Assembly (NCBI GenBank): GCA_009937085.1
Contig: JAACDD010000108.1
Coordinates: forward strand, 1-34,300
Reading direction: 5' to 3'
DNA: 34,300 nt
Source of the DNA: Bacteroidota bacterium
Lineage (GTDB): Bacteria > Bacteroidota > Bacteroidia > Flavobacteriales > Flavobacteriaceae
Position numbers and translations under genes: made by a program. The notes beneath the pieces are model-generated. The model worked only from the letters and a program-made list of their open reading frames with translations, was not told where the DNA came from and ran no database searches. Positions 8,951 to 17,001 of this stretch are shown here, piece after piece (the first letter of the stretch is position 1; each line of letters begins with the position of its first letter).

Positions 8951-10309
8951 CTAAAATCCTAAAATAATTTTAGCAATATAAAAGAAGAGGAAAATGCCAA
9001 AAATGTCGTTGCTGGTCGTAATAAAAGGCCCTGTTGCAATGGCGGGGTCGATGTTGTTTTTGTCTAAAATAATGGGTACAAAAGTGCCAACAAGCGCCGA
9101 AACTACAATGACACAAAGCATAGAAAGCGCAATGGTAAAACTCACCAGGGTATCGATTCCTAGAAAATATCCAAACACAACAAGCAATCCACCTAATGCA
9201 ACTCCGTTAATAAGACTCAGACCAACTTCTTTAAGTAAGCGACTAAACAAACTGCCTTTGACAATGTCATTTGCTAAACCTTGAACAATAATAGCCGAAG
9301 ACTGTACCCCAACATTTCCTGCCATTGCCGCAATCAGTGGAGTGAAAAAGAATAGTGTTTTATATGTGGGGTGGCGCATGACTTCTTCAAATCCTTCGAG
9401 AATATACACACTTCCGAGCCCACCAATAAGCCCTAAAATAAGCCACGGCAAGCGTGCTTTTGTTAAATCAACAATACTATCATCGGCCTCTACATCTGTG
9501 GCAATACCTGCCGCCAATTGATAATCTTTATCAGCTTCTTCTTTGATGAAATCTACAATATCGTCGATGGTAATTCTTCCCAATAACTTTTTTTCATCAT
9601 CAACTACCGGAACAGCTTCAAGGTCATATTTTGCCATTAGTTTTGACACTTCTTCCCCTTCTTCATTCACATTTACAAAATCAACTTTTGGGATGTAAAC
9701 CGATTTAATTTTAGCGCGGTTATTGGCAGTAAGTAAATCTTTTAGCGACAACCGACCTAATAAAATATCATTGTCATCCACAACATAAATGGAATGTACA
9801 CGCTTGACTTCTGCCGCTTGAACTCGCATTTCACGAACGCACTTGGTCACGGTCCAATTTTCGTTGACTTTCACAAGTTCTTTAGCCATAAGACCACCTG
9901 CAGAATTTTCGTCGTAGGTAAGCAGTTCTTGAATGTCCTGGGCGTGTTCTTCATCCGCTATTTGCGCAATTACTTCAGCCTGTCTTTCTTCAGGGAGTTC
10001 GGCAATCAAGTCCACCGCGTCATCAGTATCTAACTCTTCCACTTCTTCGGCAATTTCCTTAACTGAAAGCAGCTCTAAAATGGATTCTCTAATATCTTCG
10101 TCAACTTCAGTAAGTACGTCCGATGTTTTATCAGAATCGAGCAGTTTAATAAGGTAAACCCCTTCGCTAATGGAGAGTTCGTCAACGATTTCGGCAAGGT
10201 CAGCGTAGTGGTATTCGCTCGCGCGTTTTTTTAGCGCAGTGCTATTGTGTTGCTCAATGTCACTTTTTATTTGCGCTAATAATTCGTCATTGAGTTGAAA
10301 GGGTGTCAT
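8951..10309 (-). CDS. mgtE: Magnesium transporter MgtE
   Basis: Mg2+ channel/transporter of 452 aa in the inner membrane. An acidic superhelical N domain (about 1-130, with repeated [16 protein letters not shown] segments) is followed by a CBS pair (about 135-260, GGLMAKELV and [20 protein letters not shown]). A plug helix and five membrane segments follow (about 285-452). The pore signature [18 protein letters not shown] is near residue 335. In this family the N and CBS domains sense cytosolic Mg2+ and close the pore. No Mg2+ riboswitch is seen because the gene sits inside an operon; its start overlaps the end of rsmA by 23 bp. Confidence 0.95.
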   Translation of the reverse strand: MTPFQLNDELLAQIKSDIEQHNSTALKKRASEYHYADLAEIVDELSISEGVYLIKLLDSDKTSDVLTEVDEDIRESILELLSVKEIAEEVEELDTDDAVDLIAELPEERQAEVIAQIADEEHAQDIQELLTYDENSAGGLMAKELVKVNENWTVTKCVREMRVQAAEVKRVHSIYVVDDNDILLGRLSLKDLLTANNRAKIKSVYIPKVDFVNVNEEGEEVSKLMAKYDLEAVPVVDDEKKLLGRITIDDIVDFIKEEADKDYQLAAGIATDVEADDSIVDLTKARLPWLILGLIGGLGSVYILEGFEEVMRHPTYKTLFFFTPLIAAMAGNVGVQSSAIIVQGLANDIVKGSLFSRLLKEVGLSLINGVALGGLLVVFGYFLGIDTLVSFTIALSMLCVIVVSALVGTFVPIILDKNNIDPAIATGPFITTSNDIFGIFLFFYIAKIILGF

Positions 10310-11069
10310 CCGCTATTTTTTGTGTTAGCACTATAAACTCCGATACACCCAAGCGTTCTGGGCGCTCATCAAAGATACTATCTTCTTTTAAACTAGCCGA
10401 AAGTCCAAAAGATTTTAGGCTATTTCGCAGGGTTTTGCGTCGTTGTTGAAAGGCAGTTTTGACTACCCTAAAAAACAGCTTATCACTACACGGAAGGGTA
10501 AAATCTTGTTTTCGCTTGAGTCGAATTACACCAGAAGCCACTTTTGGCGGCGGGTCAAATACAAATCGCGATACATTAAAAAGGTATTCGACATCATAAA
10601 ATGCTTGTGCCAAAACAGACAAAATTCCATATGCTTTTGTTCCAGGTTTTTCACAAATGCGTTCCGCTACTTCTTTTTGAAACATGCCAGAAAACTCGGG
10701 TACAAGATGGCGTTGCGCAATAACGCTAAACAAAATCTGGCTCGAAATATTGTATGGGAAATTTCCAATGACAGCTACCTGATCTTTGAAATAATCAGAT
10801 AACGAAAGCTTTAAAAAATCGCCTTCAATGATGCGATTTTCAAGTTCAGTAAAATGTGTTTTTAAGTAATCTACTGACTCTGAATCGATTTCAATAACGC
10901 TTGTAGTAAACGGTTTTGGCAGCAGATATTGCGTCAACACACCCATACCAGGTCCAATTTCCAGTACGTCAGCGTAGCCATTTCCGGATAGGGAATCAGC
11001 AATATTTTGTGCAATATTTTGATTGGTCAAAAAGTGTTGCCCTAAATATTTTTTTGGACGAACACTCAT
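10287..11069 (-). CDS. rsmA: 16S rRNA dimethyladenosine transferase RsmA (KsgA)
   Basis: Dimethylates two adjacent adenosines in the 3'-terminal loop of 16S rRNA during 30S maturation, using S-adenosylmethionine. Visible motifs: the family start [12 protein letters not shown] motif [12 protein letters not shown], and the catalytic loop GNFPYNISS (NxPY type). The C-terminal helical domain contains [13 protein letters not shown] start the gene at ATG 11067-11069 ([14 protein letters not shown]) rather than the longer frame from 11114, because the family begins just before KKYLGQ and the chosen ATG overlaps the upstream stop as ATGA. Length 260 aa, normal. It is followed by mgtE with a 23-bp overlap. 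Confidence 0.94.
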   Translation of the reverse strand: MSVRPKKYLGQHFLTNQNIAQNIADSLSGNGYADVLEIGPGMGVLTQYLLPKPFTTSVIEIDSESVDYLKTHFTELENRIIEGDFLKLSLSDYFKDQVAVIGNFPYNISSQILFSVIAQRHLVPEFSGMFQKEVAERICEKPGTKAYGILSVLAQAFYDVEYLFNVSRFVFDPPPKVASGVIRLKRKQDFTLPCSDKLFFRVVKTAFQQRRKTLRNSLKSFGLSASLKEDSIFDERPERLGVSEFIVLTQKIADDTLSTQ

Positions 11070-11383
11070 GAGTAGGATTTCAAGAACTCCAATCGGCTGG
11101 CAAATGCTACCCAATCTTTAGGGAATACACGATATAATTTTTGTACCGCAAGCTGATGCCCAATTTCTTTTACCCAAGTCAAATGTTCGGGCTCAGCACA
11201 GTAAAACTGCATGCTAAACGTGGCTCCAGTTATAGGCTCAATTCCGTCTTCAAATTCCACACGTAAGAGGTCTATTTGCTGTACCGATTTTGCGAGTTCG
11301 GGCAGTAATTCTTTATCTACATAGGTTGCCCATTCCTGCTCAATAGTGGGTTCAACAATAAACGTGATGTTATATATTTTCAT
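11066..11383 (-). CDS. DUF4286 family protein
   Basis: A small soluble protein of 105 aa with no known function. The start [17 protein letters not shown] and the later [11 protein letters not shown] and [16 protein letters not shown] fit the DUF4286 family, which I recognise from its usual place beside serS/rsmA in Bacteroidota. A longer frame runs up to 11443, but that part would lie inside serS. ATG 11381-11383 is the natural start and lies one base after the serS stop codon. The stop overlaps the rsmA start by 4 bp (ATGA). The fold may be a dimeric alpha-beta barrel, but that is only an impression. Confidence 0.8.
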   Translation of the reverse strand: MKIYNITFIVEPTIEQEWATYVDKELLPELAKSVQQIDLLRVEFEDGIEPITGATFSMQFYCAEPEHLTWVKEIGHQLAVQKLYRVFPKDWVAFASRLEFLKSYS

Positions 11384-11384
11384 G

Positions 11385-12656
11385 TTAATTGATATGATCA
11401 AAACCTGTGTATGGAACCAATGCTTTTGGAATGCGTATCCCATCGGCAGTTTGATGGTTTTCTAACAATCCTGCTACAATTCTAGGAAGCGCTAACGAGC
11501 TTCCGTTTAACGTATGCGCCAATTGTTTTTTACCTTCTTTTGTCTTGTAGCGAAGTTTTAGCCTGTTGGCTTGAAACGACTCAAAATTAGAAACAGAGCT
11601 TACCTCTAACCAACGGCTTTGTGCCGTTGAATATACCTCAAAATCAAAGGTTAGTGCAGAAGTGAAGCCTAAGTCACCACCGCATAATCGCAAAATCCGA
11701 TAGGGTAGTTCCAACGATTCCAAAAGTTTCCCAACATGCGCCACCATTTCATCCAATGCGTTGTATGAATTTTCGGGCTGTTCGATGCGCACCAATTCTA
11801 CTTTGTCAAACTGATGCAATCGATTTAGTCCACGAACATGTGCACCATAACTTCCCGCTTCCCGTCTAAAGCAAGGGGTGTATGCCGTGTGTTGAATCGG
11901 CAATTCACTTTCTTGTAATAAACTGTCACGATAGATGTTAGTTACAGGAACTTCGGCAGTTGGAATAAGATACAAATCGTCTTCGGTAACATGATACATT
12001 TGCCCTTCTTTATCCGGTAATTGCCCTGTGCCAAGCCCAGAGGCTTCGTTTACCATATGCGGCACTTGTACTTCGCCATAACCCGCAGCAGCGTTAAAAT
12101 CTAAAAAATAGTTGATAAGAGCACGCTGTAGTTTGGCACCTTTTCCAGTGTAAACGGGAAACCCTGCGCCTGTAATTTTTGCTCCCAATTCAAAATCGAT
12201 GAGCTTGTATTTTTTTGCCAATTCCCAATGCGGTAGCGCATCGTTTTCTAGTGTGGGAATGGTACCTTTTTGAAACACTTCCTCGTTGTCTTCGTCAGAA
12301 TTGCCCTTTGGCACGCTTTCGTGTGGGATATTTGGAAGTTGATAGAGCAATTCTTGCAAGTTGTCTGCTGTTTCTTGCAGTTTGGTTTGCAATGATTTTG
12401 CTGCAGCTTTCAATTCCGCTGAGGCGTTCTTTTTTTGATTGGCTTCATCTGTAGCACCTTGCTTAAAGAGTAATCCAATTTCTTTTGCGACACTATTGGC
12501 TTGGGCGAGAGTTTGGTCTAGCTCGGCTTGCGTCGCCCGACGTGTTTCGTCTAACGAAAGAAGACGCTCCAAAAGTGGCTTGGCGTCCAAATTGCGTTTT
12601 TCAAGTGCAGCAACCACCAAATCAAAATGTTGACGAACGTGCGAAGGGATCAGCAT
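11385..12656 (-). CDS. serS: Serine--tRNA ligase
   Basis: Charges tRNA-Ser with serine. It has 423 aa, the usual size. The N-terminal 110 or so residues form the long antiparallel coiled-coil arm (helical, rich in K, E, A and Q) that holds the long variable arm of tRNA-Ser. The class II core follows: TGAGFPVYTGKGAKLQRALI, motif 2 CFRREAGSYGAHVRGLNR with the HQFDKVEL strand, and motif 3 LNGSSLALPRIVAGLLEN near the end. The start MLIPSHVRQHF matches the family N-terminus. It lies in the operon between ribF (11 bp upstream) and DUF4286. Confidence 0.97.
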   Translation of the reverse strand: MLIPSHVRQHFDLVVAALEKRNLDAKPLLERLLSLDETRRATQAELDQTLAQANSVAKEIGLLFKQGATDEANQKKNASAELKAAAKSLQTKLQETADNLQELLYQLPNIPHESVPKGNSDEDNEEVFQKGTIPTLENDALPHWELAKKYKLIDFELGAKITGAGFPVYTGKGAKLQRALINYFLDFNAAAGYGEVQVPHMVNEASGLGTGQLPDKEGQMYHVTEDDLYLIPTAEVPVTNIYRDSLLQESELPIQHTAYTPCFRREAGSYGAHVRGLNRLHQFDKVELVRIEQPENSYNALDEMVAHVGKLLESLELPYRILRLCGGDLGFTSALTFDFEVYSTAQSRWLEVSSVSNFESFQANRLKLRYKTKEGKKQLAHTLNGSSLALPRIVAGLLENHQTADGIRIPKALVPYTGFDHIN

Positions 12657-12667
12657 AATCGTGTTTT

Positions 12668-13603
12668 TTACAAAGGTAAAGTATTGTAGGCAGTCAAAAT
12701 AACCTCTTTATCTTTTTCCAATTGTTTTTGGAGTGTTTCTAGCGAATCAAATTTGAGCTCATCTCGAATGCGTTCAATGAGTGATACCTGAATAGGTTGA
12801 TTGTAAATAGATGCTGACCAATCAAAAATATGCACTTCAATACTTCTGTTTTCACCATTAACGGTTGGGTTAGTGCCAATATTCATCATGCCCAAACGCT
12901 CTTTGTTTTGAAGGTGAACGCGTACGGCATAAACCCCATTTTTAGGCATAATTTTATCTGGATGATTTACGGCAATATTTGCTGTAGGAAACCCAATTGT
13001 ACGCCCGCGTTGCTCTCCTTTTACAACTGTTCCAGATAAGGTAAAGGGATGCCCTAAAAAAGTATGTGCTGTAACCACATCGCCTTCAGCGAGCGCCGCT
13101 CTTATTTTGGTTGAACTGATGGAAATAGTATCAATTTCCTCAGCACTAATTTGCATTACCTTAAAGTCATAAATTTCTCCAAAATGCTTGAGGTCTTCAA
13201 CACTTGCGGTACGGTTTTTACCAAACCGATGATTATATCCGATGATAATTTGATCAATGTTGAGCATGTCCACCAAAAATGTTTTGACGTAATCTGCTGC
13301 ATTAAGCTGTGAAAATGCTTTTGTAAATGGATGAACGACCATGTGTTTTAGTCCTAAATGGGCAAGTGTTTCAGCGCGCTCTTCTAGGGTTTGAATAAGG
13401 TCAACAGAAGAGTTTGGCTGCACTACTTTTCTAGGATGCGGATCAAAAGTGAGTAGCGTTGGCGCACTGCCATTTTTTTTGGCGGCTTCCACCAATTTTG
13501 CAATAATCTTTTGATGCCCAAGATGAACCCCATCAAAAGTCCCTACTGTGACAGTAGTTTTTGTTTTTGGCGAAAAAGAGGCGCTTTGTGCTAGAATACT
13601 CAT
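12668..13603 (-). CDS. ribF: Bifunctional riboflavin kinase / FAD synthetase
   Basis: Converts riboflavin to FMN and then to FAD. It has 311 aa, the usual length. The N-terminal FAD synthetase half has the nucleotidyl-transferase signature TVGTFDGVHLGHQKII near 19-34 and the later SISSTKIRAALAEGDV near 155-170. The C-terminal riboflavin kinase half has KGEQRGRTIGFPTANI near 188-203 and GVYAVRVHL. The start codon overlaps the last base of the pth stop codon (TAATG), so the two genes are probably coupled in translation. Confidence 0.96.
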   Translation of the reverse strand: MSILAQSASFSPKTKTTVTVGTFDGVHLGHQKIIAKLVEAAKKNGSAPTLLTFDPHPRKVVQPNSSVDLIQTLEERAETLAHLGLKHMVVHPFTKAFSQLNAADYVKTFLVDMLNIDQIIIGYNHRFGKNRTASVEDLKHFGEIYDFKVMQISAEEIDTISISSTKIRAALAEGDVVTAHTFLGHPFTLSGTVVKGEQRGRTIGFPTANIAVNHPDKIMPKNGVYAVRVHLQNKERLGMMNIGTNPTVNGENRSIEVHIFDWSASIYNQPIQVSLIERIRDELKFDSLETLQKQLEKDKEVILTAYNTLPL

Positions 13604-14232
13604 TACAGTTCAAGTGCGTTTCCGTTAAACTTATTCATAGCAGCAGGAATGCCTTCTGCCATAAAACACCAAGCGGCTTGTGCAGCTTTATCTATAACAA
13701 ATGGTAGTGCTTCTGCTTCTTTATTTTTCCATGGTTGCAATACAAAATCGACTTGTCTGCCTTTGCCAAAAGCAGCGCCAATACCAAATCGCAAACGTGC
13801 ATAGTCGGTTGTGTTTAGTTGTATACAAATGTCTTTTAATCCATTGTGTCCACCATCTGAACCTTTTTTGCGTGTGCGTAAAAACCCGAAATCTAAATGA
13901 ATATCATCTGTAACGACAAGAATATTTTGAAGCGGAATTTTCTTTTGTTGCATCCAATAACGCACCGCTTTTCCACTGCGATTCATAAATGTATTGGGTT
14001 TTAGTAAATAAGCAGTTTTGCCTTTGTTTGATACTTTGGCAAGATCGCCATAGCGTAGGGTTTCAAATGAACTTTCTTTCTCTTTAGCGAGTGCATCAAC
14101 CACATCAAATCCAACGTTATGACGTGTGCCGGCATACTCGGTTCCAATATTGCCTAATCCAACAATCAAAAAAGATTTCATATCGGGTTCATTTTTTTTG
14201 GCAGACGAAAAAAATGGAATGCGGAATTTCAT
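13603..14232 (-). CDS. pth: Peptidyl-tRNA hydrolase
   Basis: Releases peptides from peptidyl-tRNA that falls off ribosomes. It has 209 aa. After an N-terminal extension of about 17 residues (KFRIPFFSSAKKNEPD), the core begins SFLIVGLGNIGTEYAGTRHN, with the catalytic His in TRHNVGF. It continues with PNTFMNRSGKAV, the Asp in VTDDIHLDFG, and GGHNGLKDI. Extensions of this kind occur in flavobacterial Pth proteins, so I kept the first ATG, but the inner ATG before KSFLIVGLGN is a fair alternative. This is the first gene of the seven-gene operon; it lies just past the rplY terminator. Confidence 0.95.
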   Translation of the reverse strand: MKFRIPFFSSAKKNEPDMKSFLIVGLGNIGTEYAGTRHNVGFDVVDALAKEKESSFETLRYGDLAKVSNKGKTAYLLKPNTFMNRSGKAVRYWMQQKKIPLQNILVVTDDIHLDFGFLRTRKKGSDGGHNGLKDICIQLNTTDYARLRFGIGAAFGKGRQVDFVLQPWKNKEAEALPFVIDKAAQAAWCFMAEGIPAAMNKFNGNALEL

Positions 14233-14244
14233 CTGTGTAAAAAT

Positions 14245-14278
14245 AAAAAAAGCATCTCATTGTGGGTGAGATGCTTTT
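14245..14278 (-). terminator. Intrinsic terminator after rplY
   Basis: On the minus strand a 12-bp stem (core AAGCATCTCA / TGAGATGCTT, plus-strand arms 14248-14259 and 14267-14278, 7-base loop) is followed by a T-rich run. It lies 22 bp after the rplY stop codon and separates prs-rplY from pth. Since pth has no clear promoter of its own, some read-through is likely. Confidence 0.85.
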
Positions 14279-14299
14279 ATATAGTTATTAAAAGAATTT

Positions 14300-14923
14300 T
14301 TATTCTTCTGCAGCAGCTTCTTCAGCTCCATCTTCAGCACCTTCAACTTCTTCAACGGCCTCATCTTTTATAGATGTTCTAGAAGTACGTACTTGACATA
14401 CAACCGTATTGTCTGGGTGTAAAAATTTAAACGCTTCGTTTGCTAATTCTGTTACATAAAGCTTGTTTCCAAGTTCAAGACCTGAAATATCTGCTTCGAT
14501 AGTATCAGGAAGGTTAGCAGGAATAGCACGTACGCGAAGCTTACGCTTGTTACGGCTCAATACACCTCCCGAGTTAAGTACGCCAGGCGCAGCTCCTTTA
14601 AGTACTACAGGAATATTCATAGATACTTCTTTATCATCAAATAGTTGATAAAAGTCGACGTGAAGGATTTTATCCGACACGGGGTGAAATTGAATATCCT
14701 GCAAAATGGCATTAAAGCTTCCGTTATCGCCCAAGTCGACAACCACCGTATGCGCATTTGGTGTATATACAAGTTTTGCAAACGCTCTTTCGTCTGCAGC
14801 AAAGTGCACTGGCGTTTCCCCTCCGTATAATACGCAAGGAACCTCTCCAGCATTACGTAAGGCTTTGGTAGCTACCTTGCCTACGCTTTCTCTTTTAGAT
14901 CCGTTGATGGTAATTGATTTCAT
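14300..14923 (-). CDS. rplY: 50S ribosomal protein L25/general stress protein Ctc
   Basis: Binds 5S rRNA in the large subunit. It has 207 aa, the long CTC/TL5 form: an L25 domain (about 1-90, [27 protein letters not shown], split here only by residue S) and a C-terminal beta domain (about 95-185, [40 protein letters not shown]). The end is an acidic tail rich in E and A, common in Bacteroidota homologues. It follows prs by 12 bp and the pair ends at a strong terminator. In many bacteria prs and ctc are neighbours, so the pairing is expected. Confidence 0.95.
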   Translation of the reverse strand: MKSITINGSKRESVGKVATKALRNAGEVPCVLYGGETPVHFAADERAFAKLVYTPNAHTVVVDLGDNGSFNAILQDIQFHPVSDKILHVDFYQLFDDKEVSMNIPVVLKGAAPGVLNSGGVLSRNKRKLRVRAIPANLPDTIEADISGLELGNKLYVTELANEAFKFLHPDNTVVCQVRTSRTSIKDEAVEEVEGAEDGAEEAAAEE

Positions 14924-14935
14924 ATTTAGTGTTTA

Positions 14936-15877
14936 TTACATGACAAATTTGCCTGAAATCGATTCGTTATGATGTACATTATACATGACTTCGGCAAACA
15001 ATTGAGCGCAGCTCAATACTTTAATTTTTTTACTTTCTTTTTTTAATGGAATAGAATTGGTTACAATAAGCTCTGTAAGCATAGAAGCTTCAACACGCTC
15101 ATAGGCTTCGCCCGAAAGTAGCGGGTGCGTACATACTGCACGAACGCTCTTTGCACCTCGTTCCATCATAAGGTCTGCAGCTTTGGTAAGGGTGCCAGCG
15201 GTATCGACCATGTCGTCTACAAGCACTACATTCTTTCCTTTGACATCCCCAATAAGTTCCATGTGCGAAATGATATTCGCTTTTTTGCGCTGCTTGTAAC
15301 AGATCACCACATCGCTTTCCAAATATTTTGAATAGGCATACGCACGCTTAGAACCTCCCATGTCAGGAGAAGCGATTGTAAGGTTATCGATATTAAGTGA
15401 TTTTAAATAAGGTAAAAACAATGAGGATGCAAACAAATGATCTACAGGTTTTTCAAAAAACCCTTGAATTTGATCAGCGTGTAAATCCATTGTAATGATA
15501 CGCGTAGCACCAGCGGCTTCAAGGAGTTTGGCAATAAGTTTTGCGCCAATTGGTACACGCGGTTTGTCTTTACGGTCTTGTCGCGCCCAGCCAAAATAAG
15601 GCATAACCGCCGTAATGTGTCGTGCGGAGGCACGCTTGGCAGCATCGAGCATAAGCAACATTTCCATCAAATTTTCAGAAGAAGGATTGGTAGAACCGAT
15701 AATAAAAATACGTGAACCACGAACAGATTCTTCAAATGAAGGTTGAAACTCACCATCGCTGTAGCGTGAGAATAGCACATTCCCAAGCGGTATTCCATAA
15801 TACTTGGCAATGTCTTTTGCCAGTACCATACTCTGTGTACAGGCAAATATCTTCGATTCTAAAGTTGCTTTTCCCAT
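14936..15877 (-). CDS. prs: Ribose-phosphate pyrophosphokinase
   Basis: Makes PRPP from ribose 5-phosphate and ATP for purine, pyrimidine, NAD, histidine and tryptophan synthesis. It has 313 aa, normal. Motifs: FSRYSDGEFQPSFEESVRG near 37-55, the ATP-contact segment PYFGWARQDRKDKPRVPI near 94-111, the DLHADQIQGFF segment near 130, and the PRPP loop VLVDDMVDTAGTLTKAA near 217-233. It is the first gene of the prs-rplY unit and is divergent from the tRNA-Leu locus, with a -7 box 17 bases before the ATG. Confidence 0.97.
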   Translation of the reverse strand: MGKATLESKIFACTQSMVLAKDIAKYYGIPLGNVLFSRYSDGEFQPSFEESVRGSRIFIIGSTNPSSENLMEMLLMLDAAKRASARHITAVMPYFGWARQDRKDKPRVPIGAKLIAKLLEAAGATRIITMDLHADQIQGFFEKPVDHLFASSLFLPYLKSLNIDNLTIASPDMGGSKRAYAYSKYLESDVVICYKQRKKANIISHMELIGDVKGKNVVLVDDMVDTAGTLTKAADLMMERGAKSVRAVCTHPLLSGEAYERVEASMLTELIVTNSIPLKKESKKIKVLSCAQLFAEVMYNVHHNESISGKFVM

Positions 15878-15894
15878 AGTTTTTATGCGGGTTG

Positions 15895-15902
15895 CAAATG
15901 TA
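15895..15902 (-). promoter_or_regulatory. -7 element of prs-rplY
   Basis: Minus-strand TACATTTG matches TAnnTTTG and lies 17 bases upstream of the prs ATG. No clear TTG was found at the -33 distance. Confidence 0.45.
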
Positions 15903-15943
15903 GGAATTTATTTGAGGTAGTGAAGTTGTCAGCAGCATTTTTC

Positions 15944-15975
15944 TTGTGCTACAATAAAATTATTGGCTACATTTG
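15944..15975 (+). promoter_or_regulatory. Promoter of the tRNA-Leu / GIY-YIG locus
   Basis: TTG at 15944-15946, a 21-base gap, then TACATTTG at 15968-15975. Transcription should begin about 15981, five bases before the broken tRNA copy. It is the only tRNA-type promoter seen here, so the intact tRNA at 16309 probably depends on read-through across the GIY-YIG gene. Confidence 0.55.
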
Positions 15976-15985
15976 CCGTCCAATT

Positions 15986-16035
15986 GCCTTGGTGGCGGAA
16001 TTGGTAGACCTGCCTGCCGGCAGGCAGGCGCGCTG
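15986..16035 (+). pseudogene. Broken 5' copy of tRNA-Leu(CAA), interrupted by a palindrome
   Basis: Bases 15986-16008 are identical to the first 23 bases of the intact tRNA at 16309, and 16029-16035 (CGCGCTG) are identical to the next seven. Between them sits a 20-bp palindrome. After 16035 the match ends at the third base of the anticodon stem, so the copy has no anticodon, variable arm, T arm or 3' acceptor strand and cannot be a tRNA. It keeps the position directly behind the promoter where a working tRNA would start. Confidence 0.9.
16009..16028. repeat. Perfect 20-bp palindrome inside the tRNA fragment
   Basis: CCTGCCTGCCGGCAGGCAGG reads the same on both strands. It splits the tRNA fragment exactly between the D loop (GGTAGA) and the 3' strand of the D stem (CGC), with no lost bases on either side. 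I saw no second copy in the window. GC-rich palindromes of this kind are dispersed in other flavobacterial genomes as far as I recall; I could not check this. Confidence 0.9.
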
Positions 16036-16058
16036 AGTTGAATTGAAATGTTGAAATT

Positions 16059-16307
16059 GTGTATTGGGTTTATGCTATATCGAGCCTAAAATGTAACTAC
16101 ATTTATGTTGGTATGACCAAAGATGTAGGTGCTAGAATTGCAAGACATAACGCAGGCAAAGAAAAAACAACCAAGCCTTATGTTCCTTTTCAACTGATTT
16201 ATTCCGAAGTTTGCACTGGCAGAGTAGCGGCTCGGCAAAAAGAAAAATATTGGAAATCTGGTATTGGCAAGCAAAAGCTTCGCCAAATTAGAGACCAACT
16301 GAAATGA
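16059..16307 (+). CDS. GIY-YIG nuclease family protein
   Basis: A small single-domain GIY-YIG endonuclease of 82 aa, the family often labelled UvrC-like. The GIY-type strand is seen as YWVYAIS (residues 2-8) and the YIG-type strand as YIYVGMT (14-20). The conserved Arg and His follow in ARIARHNAGK, and the metal-binding Glu lies in ARQKEKYWKSG near 58-68. There is no in-frame ATG: the frame opens after a TGA at 16044 and the only good start is GTG at 16059, which gives the usual N-terminus of these proteins. The stop TGA (16305-16307) lies one base before the intact tRNA-Leu, and a tRNA fragment lies upstream. The placement suggests it belongs to a mobile unit aimed at this tRNA gene; that is an inference. 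Confidence 0.85.
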   Translation: MYWVYAISSLKCNYIYVGMTKDVGARIARHNAGKEKTTKPYVPFQLIYSEVCTGRVAARQKEKYWKSGIGKQKLRQIRDQLK

Positions 16308-16308
16308 T

Positions 16309-16390
16309 GCCTTGGTGGCGGAATTGGTAGACGCGCTGGATTCAAAATCCAGTTCTTTCGAGAGTGTGGGTTCGATTCCCACCCAAGGTA
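16309..16390 (+). tRNA. tRNA-Leu (anticodon CAA)
   Basis: A complete class II cloverleaf: acceptor GCCTTGG paired with CCAAGGT (a G-U at the end pair), D stem GCG/CGC, anticodon stem CTGGA/TCCAG with loop TTCAAAA giving anticodon CAA, a long variable arm near TTCTTTCGAGAGT, T stem GTGGG/CCCAC with TTCGATT, and discriminator A. It reads the UUG codon. CCA is not fully encoded (ACA follows). It lies one base past the GIY-YIG stop codon and is followed 4 bases later by a terminator. Confidence 0.95.
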
Positions 16391-16394
16391 CAAG

Positions 16395-16435
16395 TTATCC
16401 CCAAGAATAATTTATTGTTTTGGGGATAAATTTTT
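16395..16435 (+). terminator. Terminator after tRNA-Leu
   Basis: TTATCCCCAA (16395-16404) pairs with TTGGGGATAA (16420-16429), followed by ATTTTT. It is an imperfect relative of the hairpin at 17689-17722: both begin TTATCCCCAAGAATAA and end in a GGGGAT strand. Confidence 0.75.
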
Positions 16436-16461
16436 GAACTTGACATTCAAATATTTAACCA

Positions 16462-16934
16462 ATGAAAAAACTACTCTTTACAATTTTATTAATATTCCCT
16501 CTAATTGGCATTGGGCAAGTGGCTAAATTTGCTGAAATGTCCTATATATCCTCAGTGGACAAAGTTCAAAGATTATGGATTACTGACACACCACTAACTC
16601 TGATTGGGGAAAGAGAGGTCAAAGCAATAGAGTTCCTATACCCTGAAAACGATGGTTTTATGATTGTAGATAAATTTTCTGAAAGTACGGATGGAAAAAA
16701 AATGTAATAACATACCCAACAATGGGAGATTACAAAATAATTGTAGAGAAAAACAAAGGAAAAACTAATGAAGAAGGCGTAATAATATTAACTACATCAT
16801 TTTCAGTAGGAGGGATTCCTGACGGAAAAAACTTCGTTCTAAATTATAGATTTATTAGTGAAACAGAAGTAATAATTACCATAGATAACAAGAAATCATT
16901 ATACTATATGATTCCATACAACCAAATAAAATAG
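16462..16934 (+). CDS. Secreted orphan protein, split at an A8 tract (frameshifted or slippage-read)
   Basis: Two open frames lie end to end: 16462-16707 (81 aa) and 16722-16934 (70 aa). The first starts with a clear Sec signal peptide (KKLLFTILLIFPLIGIGQ). It ends right after eight A residues at 16695-16702, where the frame reads AAA AAA ATG TAA. Shifting by -1 at that tract reads on without a stop (AAT GTA ATA ACA TAC CCA) straight into the second frame, giving one protein of about 157 aa. So this is one gene broken by loss of an A, or one read through by -1 slippage. I do not recognise the family; the strand pattern (VIILTTSFSV, EVIITIDNKKS) suggests a small secreted beta-rich protein. The gene is AT-rich compared with the core genes around it. 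Confidence 0.7.
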
Positions 16935-17001
16935 TTACCCCTAATCTATAGGTTCATTAAAATACATTGATAAAATACTAACTGAAAGAAGTAGAAGGAA
17001 A

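Noticed and set aside
8951..10309. Magnesium riboswitch before mgtE
   Set aside because: mgtE overlaps rsmA by 23 bp, so there is no leader to hold one.
10443..10802. 119-codon plus-strand frame inside rsmA
   Set aside because: Antisense shadow of a well-supported gene; no recognisable domain and improbable composition.
16048..16089. ATG at 16048 as the start of the GIY-YIG gene
   Set aside because: It is in another frame and meets a stop after 13 codons; only GTG 16059 gives the family N-terminus.
15750..16393. Minus-strand frames over the prs start and over the GIY-YIG/tRNA region (16086-16393)
   Set aside because: They run antisense to clear genes, cross the tRNA, and have no family features.
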